A stretch of DNA of 64,000 bases. It comes from Claveliimonas acetigenes. GTDB lineage: Bacteria > Bacillota > Clostridia > Lachnospirales > Lachnospiraceae. This document shows, piece by piece, positions 25,401 through 32,630 of the stretch; the stretch's first letter is position 1, and each line of letters begins with the position of its first letter. The notes under the pieces are model-generated. The model was given only the letters and a program-made list of their open reading frames with translations. It was not told where the DNA came from and searched no databases. The position numbers and the translations under genes were made by a program. The stretch lies in the NCBI RefSeq assembly GCF_025567385.1, contig NZ_JAOQJU010000001.1:186001-250000 (forward strand), in the 5' to 3' direction.

Positions 25401-26393
25401 ATGAATCTGATTGATATGCACTGTGACACGTTATGGAAAATGATAGACTTAGACAAAAAAGGCAACTTATTGCATAATGATTGTGCGGTTTCTTTGAGTA
25501 AGCTAAAAGAAGCAGGCTCAATAGCGCAATTTTTTGCCTGCTTTGTGTATCTGCATGCTCTGCCGGGAGTGACGGCAGAAGAAAAATACGATGCTGGGTT
25601 CAGGCACGTGTTAGAAATGGCGGAATATCTGAAGAAGGAAGTGGGCGCCTGCCCGGAAAAAATGGTTTTCTTAAAGGAAAGAGCAGCGCTTGCCGGAATG
25701 CAAAGGGCAGAAGCGGAAGCAGAGGAGGAGAAAAAGATTGGAGCCTTTCTTACGGTGGAAGAAGGCGGCATTTTAAATGGGCGGATGGAAAGGCTGGAAG
25801 AGCTTAAGAAACAAGGGGTCAGTCTGATGACGATTCTGTGGAACTATGAAAATTGTATCGGATATCCTAACAGCAGAGATAGAAAAGAAATGGCGTCCGG
25901 GCTGAAACCTTTTGGAATAGAAGTGGTAGAAAGAATGGGCGAATTAGGGATGATTGTGGATGTATCCCACGCTTCTGACGGTACCTCATCGGATGTATTG
26001 AAATACGCGAAAGGTCCGGTCGTGGCGTCTCATTCTAACTGCCGTGCTGTCTGTAATCACCCAAGAAACCTTTCGGATGATATGATTCGCAGACTGGCGG
26101 AAAAAGGAGGCGTTGCAGGGCTTAATTTTTATGGCTGTTTTCTGGACGGAAGCAATGAATCCAGGATGGATGCCATGGTAGAGCATTTGAAACATATGGT
26201 AAAGGTGGGTGGAAGCGAGTTTCCTGCCATTGGTACCGATTTTGATGGTTTTGACGGTATGGAAAGAATGGAGATACCGGATATGGGACAAATGGGGTGC
26301 CTTGCGCGGGCGCTTGAGAAAGCCGGATTTACAACGAGGCAGATCGAGAAAATCTGGTCAGAAAATGTACTGCGGGTATTAAATGTGCAATGA
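25401..26393 (+). CDS. Membrane dipeptidase-family (M19) peptidase
   Basis: A 330-residue zinc dipeptidase of family M19. Metal ligands appear in LIDMHCDTLW (HxD), TVEEGG (Glu), VDVSHAS and VASHSNCRAVC (His), and the last-domain motif IGTDFDGFDGME is typical. No signal peptide is present, so it is cytosolic in this organism. I prefer ATG 25401 because AAGGA 25386-25390 is too close to the ATG at 25392. The divergent gamma-glutamyl peptidase suggests shared peptide scavenging; this is inference. Confidence 0.9.
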   Translation: MNLIDMHCDTLWKMIDLDKKGNLLHNDCAVSLSKLKEAGSIAQFFACFVYLHALPGVTAEEKYDAGFRHVLEMAEYLKKEVGACPEKMVFLKERAALAGMQRAEAEAEEEKKIGAFLTVEEGGILNGRMERLEELKKQGVSLMTILWNYENCIGYPNSRDRKEMASGLKPFGIEVVERMGELGMIVDVSHASDGTSSDVLKYAKGPVVASHSNCRAVCNHPRNLSDDMIRRLAEKGGVAGLNFYGCFLDGSNESRMDAMVEHLKHMVKVGGSEFPAIGTDFDGFDGMERMEIPDMGQMGCLARALEKAGFTTRQIEKIWSENVLRVLNVQ

Positions 26394-26511
26394 GTTGCCT
26401 AAAAATAACGGTTGCAATTATGGAAACTATATGATATTATTGTGATACAAACGTGTGAGTCCTATGTATGAAAAAAGATATGTTTAGAGTATATGAAAGG
26501 GGGAGAAGACA

Positions 26512-27294
26512 GTGAACCAGATTATTGCAGAATATTTAAAGGTAGCAAGGAAAGCCGGAGGATATACGGAGGGTTCTATGGCAGAGCGTCTGGGAATTTC
26601 CCGGGCGGCATATATGAAATATGAGACGGGAGAGCAGATTCCGGATTTGGAAATGTTGTGCAGGATAGGAGAGATATTTCGTGTTGGCAGAAAAGAAGGG
26701 AAAAGATCGAATCCCTGTCGGGTAGCCGGAATGGTGGAAGAGTCAAAAGCACAGTATGGCTGTCAGGGAGAGGAATTATCAATTGAGGAGTATTTTGCGT
26801 TGGAACGCTGTGGGGAATATGAACTGGTAGAAGGACGGTTGGTTCACCGTAATGCGCCTGGATATGAGCATCAGAGAATTGCCTTGCTGTTTTCTATGTC
26901 GCTGGAGCAGTATTTGCAGGAGCATTGCAGTAAATGTGTGGTTGTTCCTGCACCGTTCTGTGTAGTTCTTGACGAAGAAAGAGCCGTGGCAGTTCAGCCG
27001 GATATATCTGTTATCTGCAGGCGTGAATTGATTAAGGATGATATCTGTTATGGGGCGCCGGATATAGCAGTAGAGATACTGTCACCGGCAACAGCAGAGT
27101 ATGATATGTTTGAAAAGCTTGCGCTATACAGAAAATATGGTGTTGGGGAATATTGGATTGTGAATCCTGGGGAGCGGAGGGTGATATTGTATGATCTGGC
27201 GGCGGACAGTGCCCCTGTCATTGCTTCCTTTGAGACATCCGTTCCGTCATTCAGAATAAAGGGATTTTCGCTGAGACTGGATGAGATGATATAA
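26512..27294 (+). CDS. XRE helix-turn-helix fused to Uma2 nuclease-like domain
   Basis: A 260-residue two-domain protein from GTG 26512 behind AAAGGGGGAG. Residues 1-60 form an XRE-type helix-turn-helix (EYLKVARKAGGYTEGSMAERLGISRAAYMKYETGE, shown here in parts: MAERLGISRAAYMKYE). Residues 85-260 match the Uma2/DUF820 fold of the PD-(D/E)xK superfamily: YELVEGRLVHR, VQPDISVICRR, APDIAVEILSPATAEYDMF, KYGVGEYWIVNP. Uma2 proteins are common in cyanobacteria and of uncertain role; the fusion could be a regulator with a repurposed nuclease domain. It stands alone between two operons. Confidence 0.85.
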   Translation: MNQIIAEYLKVARKAGGYTEGSMAERLGISRAAYMKYETGEQIPDLEMLCRIGEIFRVGRKEGKRSNPCRVAGMVEESKAQYGCQGEELSIEEYFALERCGEYELVEGRLVHRNAPGYEHQRIALLFSMSLEQYLQEHCSKCVVVPAPFCVVLDEERAVAVQPDISVICRRELIKDDICYGAPDIAVEILSPATAEYDMFEKLALYRKYGVGEYWIVNPGERRVILYDLAADSAPVIASFETSVPSFRIKGFSLRLDEMI

Positions 27295-27301
27295 ATAAAA
27301 A

Positions 27302-27351
27302 GGCTCCGGCAGGATGTGGTTTTATACATCCTGTCGGAACCGGAGCTTTTT
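27302..27351. terminator. Bidirectional terminator between the HTH-Uma2 gene and argG
   Basis: GCTCCGGCAGGATGT pairs with ACATCCTG and CCGGAGC after an internal bulge, with A and T tracts outside on the two strands. Confidence 0.8.
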
Positions 27352-27359
27352 GATTTCTT

Positions 27360-28580
27360 TTATTTGCCTTCTACTTCCTGCATTTTCATTGCACGAACCT
27401 TTAACGGAAGACCGAACAGATTAATGAATCCGCTTGCATCGTGGTGGTCATACAATTCGCCTGTGGTGAAGCTTGCCAGGGATTCGCTGTACAGGGAATA
27501 TGGAGAAGTTGTTCCGGCTTTAATGATATTGCCCTTGTAAAGCTTGAATTTCACTTCGCCGGTTACATATTCCTGTGTGCTTTCAATAAATGCCTGAACT
27601 GCTTCGCGCAGAGGTGTGAACCATTTTCCTTCATATACAATCTGGGAAAGTTTATTACCCATCTCTTCTTTTACTTCATAAGTAGCGCGGTCTAATACCA
27701 GCTCTTCAAGCTGCTGGTGTGCTTCGTAGAGAATGGTTCCGCCGGGAGTCTCATATACTCCGCGGGATTTCATGCCTACAACACGGTTCTCAACAATATC
27801 GCAGATACCGACGCCGTGCTTTCCGCCCAATTCATTTAACTTGCGGATAATATCAGAAACTTTCATCTCTTCACCGTTAATGCTCTTCGGAACGCCTTTT
27901 TCAAATGTCATAGTAACATACTCGCCTTCGTCCGGGGCTTTCTCCGGTGTAACACCGAGAACAAGAAGATCATCGTAATTTGGTTCGTTTGCAGGATCTT
28001 CCAGTTCCAGTCCTTCATGGCTGATGTGCCATAAATTACGGTCACGGCTGTAGCTGTGGCTGGCATCAAACGGAAGGTCAATGCCATGCTGCTTACAATA
28101 TTCGATTTCATCTTCACGGGACTGCATGGTCCACACATCCGTCATTCTCCACGGAGCGATGATTTTGAGGTCAGGAGCCAATGCTTTGATACCAAGTTCA
28201 AAACGAATCTGGTCATTGCCCTTACCGGTAGCGCCGTGGCAGATTGCGCTGGCGCCTTCTTTTCTTGCAATTTCTACCAGCCTTTTGGCAATTGCGGGAC
28301 GGGCCATGGAAGTTCCCAGTAAATATTTATTCTCGTATACAGCGTGTGCCTGTACGCAAGGTACGATGTAGTTATCGCAGAAATCATCTACAATATCTTC
28401 GATATATAATTTGGATGCGCCGGATAATTTGGCACGCTCTTCCAATCCGTCAAGCTCTTCGCCCTGTCCGCAGTCGATACAGCAGCAGATAACGTCGTAG
28501 TCAAAATTTTCTTTCAGCCATGGAATAATAGCAGTCGTATCCAGTCCGCCTGAATATGCTAAGATAACCTTCTCTTTCAT
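27360..28580 (-). CDS. argG: Argininosuccinate synthase
   Basis: A 406-residue argininosuccinate synthase, which joins citrulline and aspartate with ATP in arginine biosynthesis. The PP-loop AYSGGLDTTAIIPWL, CHGATGKGNDQIRFE and DREDEIEYC-type segments are intact and the length is normal. ATG 28578-28580 has TTAGGAGG upstream. No argH follows in this window. Its upstream region has a strong promoter and palindromes similar to those before argC at 53818, consistent with ArgR control. Confidence 0.96.
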   Translation of the reverse strand: MKEKVILAYSGGLDTTAIIPWLKENFDYDVICCCIDCGQGEELDGLEERAKLSGASKLYIEDIVDDFCDNYIVPCVQAHAVYENKYLLGTSMARPAIAKRLVEIARKEGASAICHGATGKGNDQIRFELGIKALAPDLKIIAPWRMTDVWTMQSREDEIEYCKQHGIDLPFDASHSYSRDRNLWHISHEGLELEDPANEPNYDDLLVLGVTPEKAPDEGEYVTMTFEKGVPKSINGEEMKVSDIIRKLNELGGKHGVGICDIVENRVVGMKSRGVYETPGGTILYEAHQQLEELVLDRATYEVKEEMGNKLSQIVYEGKWFTPLREAVQAFIESTQEYVTGEVKFKLYKGNIIKAGTTSPYSLYSESLASFTTGELYDHHDASGFINLFGLPLKVRAMKMQEVEGK

Positions 28581-28656
28581 AGTAAACGCCTCCTAAAATG
28601 CAGTGCCTGACGGCACGAATCTTCTTTTTTATGTATTTGTTTTTTATGCAAAAACT

Positions 28657-28685
28657 ACTATACACCATATCTTATAAATATGCAA
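28657..28685 (-). promoter_or_regulatory. argG promoter
   Basis: On the minus strand, TTGCAT (28685-28680), 17 bp, TATAGT (28662-28657), about 77 bp before the argG start. The -35 TTGCAT and 17-bp spacing match the argC promoter at 53818-53846. Confidence 0.75.
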
Positions 28686-28718
28686 CAAGAAAATGAAAAA
28701 TCTTTATTAAAGTGTATA

Positions 28719-28768
28719 TTATTCAATAATTATGCATAAAAATTAGTTCGCATGTATATTCATGCAAT
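28719..28768. promoter_or_regulatory. Candidate ArgR operators upstream of argG
   Basis: GCATGTATATTCATGC (28750-28765) is an imperfect palindrome, and TATTCAATAATTATGCATA lies beside it (28721-28739). The stretch TGTATATTCATGCAAT recurs before argC as TGTATAATCATGCAAT. These resemble Firmicutes ARG boxes (AT-rich 18-bp palindromes with TGAAT/ATTCA arms) only loosely. Confidence 0.5.
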
Positions 28769-28786
28769 TTGTGGAAATATTTTTGC

Positions 28787-28814
28787 TTGACAAATAAGAA
28801 TATTTGTATAAAAT
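28787..28814 (+). promoter_or_regulatory. Promoter of the proBA leader
   Basis: TTGACA (28787-28792), 16 bp, TAAAAT (28809-28814), about 45 bp before the leader ORF and 290 bp before proB. Confidence 0.75.
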
Positions 28815-28859
28815 AGTTAGAAAATAAGAGAACAGGATTCTTTGATGGGAGTGATCAAC

Positions 28860-28985
28860 ATGAATGAAATTGACAGCTGTAAGTGCAGCAAAAATATTTG
28901 TGTGACAGGCTCTGCTTTACTTTCTGTAAGCAGTGTTGTTTTTGTGCCGTGTTTCCCGTGCCCCTTAGGGGTAGTCATGGCATAA
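28860..28985 (+). CDS. Short leader ORF before proBA with clustered proline codons
   Basis: A 41-codon ORF with ATG 28860 behind GGGAG (28847-28851) and stop 28983-28985. It contains six Cys and, at codons 30-35, P-C-F-P-C-P (codons CCG, TGT, TTC, CCG, TGC, CCC). The ORF lies between a good promoter and a strong intrinsic terminator that precedes proB, the arrangement of a transcription attenuator in which ribosome stalling at scarce-amino-acid codons changes RNA folding. Proline, the product of proBA, fits the clustered codons. A function as a small Cys-rich peptide is possible but there is no modification or export gene nearby. Confidence 0.6.
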   Translation: MNEIDSCKCSKNICVTGSALLSVSSVVFVPCFPCPLGVVMA

Positions 28986-29011
28986 AATTCAATACTGGGT
29001 TACGGGAAAGA

Positions 29012-29075
29012 ATATGTTTGTAATTGAGAAGGAATAAAGGCAAAACATATGCTTTTGCTTTTATTCCTTTTTTAT
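29012..29075 (+). terminator. Intrinsic terminator / attenuator before proB
   Basis: GGAATAAAGGCAAAA (29031-29045) pairs with TTTTGCTTTTATTCC (29053-29067), 14 of 15 positions Watson-Crick, followed by TTTTTT. It lies 29 bp before proB, so it must be read through or prevented for proBA expression. An alternative pairing of ATATGTTTG (29012-29020) with CAAAACATAT (29041-29050) would break the 5' arm. TTTCCCGT (28952-28959) and ACGGGAAA (29002-29009) form a further possible stem over the leader's proline codons and stop. Confidence 0.75.
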
Positions 29076-29103
29076 ATTTTATAAAAGCAGAAAGGGTAAG
29101 ATC

Positions 29104-30069
29104 ATGAGAAACAGAGAAATGTTAAAGGATAAGAAACGGATTGTAATCAAGGTAGGAACATCTACTATCACTTATGCGGAGACAGGCAATATTAATCTGG
29201 AGAAGCTGGAGAAATTTGTGCGCATCCTGATTAATCTGAGGAATAAAGGGAAGGAAATTATTGTGGTGTCATCGGGTGCGGTAGGAATCGGAAGGAATGT
29301 ATTGGGAGTAAAAAGCGGTGTGAAAGACCGGGCAGTGCGGCAGGCGTGTGCGGCTGTGGGTCAGGGAAGGCTAATGATGATGTACGAAAAGCTGTTTGCA
29401 GAATACAGCCAGCTGACAGCGCAGGTACTATTGACGAAAGAGTCGATTATGAATGAAATGTGCGCACAGAATGCAAGGAATACTTTTGATGAATTATTTG
29501 CTATGAATGTGGTGCCGATCGTAAATGAAAATGACGCTATCTCCGTGGATGAGGAAGCCTATGGGAATTTTGGAGATAATGATACGATGGCGGCTTATGT
29601 AGCGTCCTTGGTGGATGCAGATCTGTTGATCTTGATGTCGGATATTGAAGGGTTGTATACGGATGATCCGAAGAAAAATCCCCACGCCCGTTTTGTTCAT
29701 ACCGTAGTAAAAATAGATGAAGAACTGGAAAAAATGGGAAAAGGCGCAGGGAGTGACCTGGGTACGGGCGGAATGGCGACGAAGATAGAAGCGGCAAAAA
29801 TTGCGGTAAATTCCGGGGCGGATATGGTGATTGCCAATGGACAGAATATTTATACGATTCACGATATTATGGCAGGCAAGAAAGTGGGAACCTTGTTCTT
29901 GTCCGGCGAGAATGCCTTGGAAATGGAAAATTCACTGGCGCCTGAGCGAGAGCAGTACCGGAGGCTGGCGAAGCGGAAACGCAAAGAGACATTGAGTAAG
30001 AAAAAGGAAAATTATCAGGCAGGAGGTATGGATTATGAGTTACATGGAAGCAATTGGCAGGCAAGCTAA
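29104..30069 (+). CDS. proB: Glutamate 5-kinase
   Basis: A 321-residue glutamate 5-kinase, first step of proline biosynthesis from glutamate. The amino-acid kinase fold shows KVGTSTIT, SSGAVGIG, VVPIVNENDAIS, FGDNDTMAAYVA and TGGMATKIEAA. The C-terminal PUA domain of enterobacterial enzymes (about 100 residues) is absent, replaced by a short basic tail (KRKRKETLSKKKEN), a form common in some Firmicutes. AGAAAGGG precedes ATG 29104. It overlaps proA by 35 bp in another frame. Expression probably depends on attenuation at 28860-29075. Confidence 0.94.
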   Translation: MRNREMLKDKKRIVIKVGTSTITYAETGNINLEKLEKFVRILINLRNKGKEIIVVSSGAVGIGRNVLGVKSGVKDRAVRQACAAVGQGRLMMMYEKLFAEYSQLTAQVLLTKESIMNEMCAQNARNTFDELFAMNVVPIVNENDAISVDEEAYGNFGDNDTMAAYVASLVDADLLILMSDIEGLYTDDPKKNPHARFVHTVVKIDEELEKMGKGAGSDLGTGGMATKIEAAKIAVNSGADMVIANGQNIYTIHDIMAGKKVGTLFLSGENALEMENSLAPEREQYRRLAKRKRKETLSKKKENYQAGGMDYELHGSNWQAS

Positions 30070-31282
30070 GGAAGCGGAGAAGAAGGTACGGATTTTAGGG
30101 CAGACGGAGAAAAACAGAGGACTTCGTGCGGCAGCGGAAATGCTGTGTGCCCGGAGCGGATTTATTTTGGAGGAAAATGAAAAAGATGTTGCCATGGCAG
30201 AAAAGCGGGGGATGAAAGAGTCTTTGATTGACCGGCTAAGGCTTACGTCGGAGCGGATAGAGGCAATGGCGGAAGGGCTGATGCAGATTGCGGATCTGGA
30301 GGATCCGGTGGGAGAGATTGTCTCTATGAAGACAAGACCTAACGGGCTTCGGATTGGGAAAAAGAGAGTTTCCCTGGGAGTTGTGGGAATTATCTATGAA
30401 TCCCGTCCCAATGTGACGGCAGATGCATTTGGCCTGTGTTTTAAGAACGGGAATGTGACGATCTTGCGGGGCGGAAGTGACGCTGCCTGTTCTAACAAGG
30501 CGATTGTCCAAGTAATACGGGAAGGGCTTGTGAAGGAGAATTTACCTGAGACAGCGGTGCTCTTAGTGGAAGATACGAATCGGGCGCATGTAACGGAGAT
30601 GCTTCGGATGAATTCCTATATTGATGTATTGATTCCGCGGGGCGGGAAAGGGCTGATCGACCATGTAGTGAAAAATAGTACCGTTCCGGTGATAGAGACC
30701 GGAACCGGGAATTGTCATGTTTATGTGGACGAATATGCCGATCTTCAGATGGCGGTAAATATTATTGATAACGCCAAGACCCAGCGAACGGGAGTCTGCA
30801 ATGCCTGTGAATCTCTGGTAATTCACAAAAATATTGCAAAGGAAGCTATTCCTGCAATCTATGAACGGCTCAATAAAAAGCAGGTGGAAATCCGTGGAGA
30901 CGAGGCGGCATGTGCAATCCAGCCGGGGATTCTTGCCGCATCAGAGGAGGACTGGGGTACGGAATATCTGGATAAAATTATTTCTATGAAAACGGTTTCT
31001 TCTATAGAAGAAGCGATTGAACACATTAATACTTACAACACCGGACATTCGGAATCTATAATTACAGAAAATTATACAAATGCGCTGAAGTTCCAGGATG
31101 AAATTGACGCGGCGGCAGTTTATGTAAATGCTTCCACGAGATTTACGGATGGATTTGAATTTGGTTACGGTGCGGAGATTGGAATCAGTACCCAGAAGCT
31201 CCATGCGAGAGGACCGATGGGATTGGAGGCGCTGACTACAATAAAATATATTATATTTGGAAACGGACAGATAAGAAGATAG
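30035..31282 (+). CDS. proA: Gamma-glutamyl phosphate reductase
   Basis: A 415-residue NADPH-dependent reductase that converts glutamyl-5-phosphate to the semialdehyde. Family landmarks are IYESRPNVTADA, LRGGSDAACSN, the catalytic Cys in TGVCNACESL, and the C-terminal HARGPMGLEALTTIKY. AGGAGG (30021-30026) inside proB serves ATG 30035, so proB and proA are translationally coupled. proC is not in the window. Confidence 0.95.
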   Translation: MSYMEAIGRQAKEAEKKVRILGQTEKNRGLRAAAEMLCARSGFILEENEKDVAMAEKRGMKESLIDRLRLTSERIEAMAEGLMQIADLEDPVGEIVSMKTRPNGLRIGKKRVSLGVVGIIYESRPNVTADAFGLCFKNGNVTILRGGSDAACSNKAIVQVIREGLVKENLPETAVLLVEDTNRAHVTEMLRMNSYIDVLIPRGGKGLIDHVVKNSTVPVIETGTGNCHVYVDEYADLQMAVNIIDNAKTQRTGVCNACESLVIHKNIAKEAIPAIYERLNKKQVEIRGDEAACAIQPGILAASEEDWGTEYLDKIISMKTVSSIEEAIEHINTYNTGHSESIITENYTNALKFQDEIDAAAVYVNASTRFTDGFEFGYGAEIGISTQKLHARGPMGLEALTTIKYIIFGNGQIRR

Positions 31283-31303
31283 TGAAATTGGTGGGCGGGT
31301 GTG

Positions 31304-31334
31304 TTACAATTCATAGAAAGAACCGGAATTGTAA
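31304..31334. promoter_or_regulatory. Inverted repeat before the signalling island
   Basis: TTACAATTC (31304-31312) and GAATTGTAA (31326-31334) form a perfect 9-bp inverted repeat with a 13-bp centre, 22 bp before the first island gene. Operator or mRNA stem-loop; no T tract follows, so not a terminator. Confidence 0.45.
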
Positions 31335-31355
31335 TGGAAGTACGGAGAAAACACC

Positions 31356-32525
31356 ATGAATGAGAAAAATATGACGGAGTTGTCACAATACAATTATAAC
31401 GAGGCGGCAGGGGAGGACCGATCAATTCAGGAAGCAATTGCTTTCCTGGAACATGCAGATATGCGCACGCCCTGGGAGAAGATTGAGAAATTTTCACATG
31501 GAAAGGAACTGCAGAAGCTTTTGGTGGAGGGATTGCTGGAGCATGACCCAAGCCAGAAAAGGGAGTCTGTCGCGCGGCGTGTAAGAGGCTGGATGAAGTA
31601 TACCATGAACCAGACAATTAAGAAAAAGGATGCCATTGAGCTTTGCTTTATCCTGGGACTGTCTGTAGAGGAAGCGGATGAATTTGTCGCCCTTGTTTCG
31701 GAAGAAGGACTGCATTGGAGAAGCCCGGATGAAATTGTATACATTTTTGCCCTAAAACAGGGAATGAGCTATCAGGAAGCGCAGAAGCTGAATGAAGAGA
31801 TGAAAAGAAAGCTTTCAACCGTCAGAGAATCCAGGGAACCGGCACAGGACAGTTTCACTCCGGTGATCAGGGCAGAGGTTGCGGCGCTTCGCACCAGGGA
31901 GGAGCTGGAAGATTATCTGACAGAAGCCGTGCCGAGATTGGGCCGCTGGCATAACAATGCTTATAAGCTTTTTATGGAAATGCTGGAAATCCTGGAGCAT
32001 CCGGAACTGGATGAGATAGAACGGCGGGCGGAGGTTTTTGAAGAAGAAAGGCTGACTGCCCGTGATATTACAAGGGAATATTTTTATGGGGATCATGTGC
32101 TGTATGCTAAGGAGCAAGTCCGTGCCGGTAAGAAGAAGGAGGATTCCGGAAAGGAGAAGCTTACCTTCACAGAGATTCAGAAAAATATAAGCAGCGGATG
32201 GCCGGACGATGTGGCGCTGTCAAAGATGCGGAACCGGAAAATGGATGTGACGCGGAAAGTATTGATTTTGCTGTTTTTGGCAACGGATCCGGGAAGCCTG
32301 CCGGAAGATGAAGAAGACTTGGAGTGGGAACCTTCCGGGGAAGAAAGTTTTGAAGATCTGTACTGCCGCCTGAATGATATGCTGCTGCAGTGCGGCTATA
32401 GAGCGCTGGATCCGCGTTCTCCTTTTGATTGGATGATTCTTTATTGTATTCACGAAGGAGATATGGTGGATGTGAGCGCCAGGCTGAGGGCTATGATCCG
32501 GGCGATGTTTGGTGAAAAAGAGTAA
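31356..32525 (+). CDS. Unknown helical protein heading the kinase/FHA island
   Basis: A 389-residue soluble, acidic, mainly helical protein. Residues around 70-150 (ESVARRVRGWMKYTMN, then KKKDAIELCFILGLSVEEADEFV, then SPDEIVYIFALKQGMSYQEAQ) look like helix-turn-helix or XRE-related helical units seen in regulatory proteins of Clostridia. There is no signal peptide or membrane span. The C-terminal half repeats the style (TEIQKNISSGWPDDVALSKMRNRKMDVTRK, shown in part: VALSKMRNRKMDVTRKVLI). I do not recognise a named family. It precedes the kinase-NTPase gene by 105 bp in the same direction and could be a regulator or a substrate of the island. Confidence 0.7.
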   Translation: MNEKNMTELSQYNYNEAAGEDRSIQEAIAFLEHADMRTPWEKIEKFSHGKELQKLLVEGLLEHDPSQKRESVARRVRGWMKYTMNQTIKKKDAIELCFILGLSVEEADEFVALVSEEGLHWRSPDEIVYIFALKQGMSYQEAQKLNEEMKRKLSTVRESREPAQDSFTPVIRAEVAALRTREELEDYLTEAVPRLGRWHNNAYKLFMEMLEILEHPELDEIERRAEVFEEERLTARDITREYFYGDHVLYAKEQVRAGKKKEDSGKEKLTFTEIQKNISSGWPDDVALSKMRNRKMDVTRKVLILLFLATDPGSLPEDEEDLEWEPSGEESFEDLYCRLNDMLLQCGYRALDPRSPFDWMILYCIHEGDMVDVSARLRAMIRAMFGEKE

Positions 32526-32630
32526 TCGCGGAAATGATTTTCAATTTCTGGTATCTGTAAATGGTATAGTTAGAAAAAGCAGGCTTTTGTAACCAGATGA
32601 AATACAGATAAAAATAGGATTAGATAGAAT

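Noticed and set aside
28860..28985. Cys-rich leader ORF as a modified-peptide (RiPP) precursor
   Set aside because: No modification, protease or export gene is adjacent and the ORF lies in a proBA leader position.
28860..29103. T-box riboswitch before proBA
   Set aside because: The conserved T-box sequence (AGGGTGGNACCGCG type) is not present; leader ORF plus terminator fits better.
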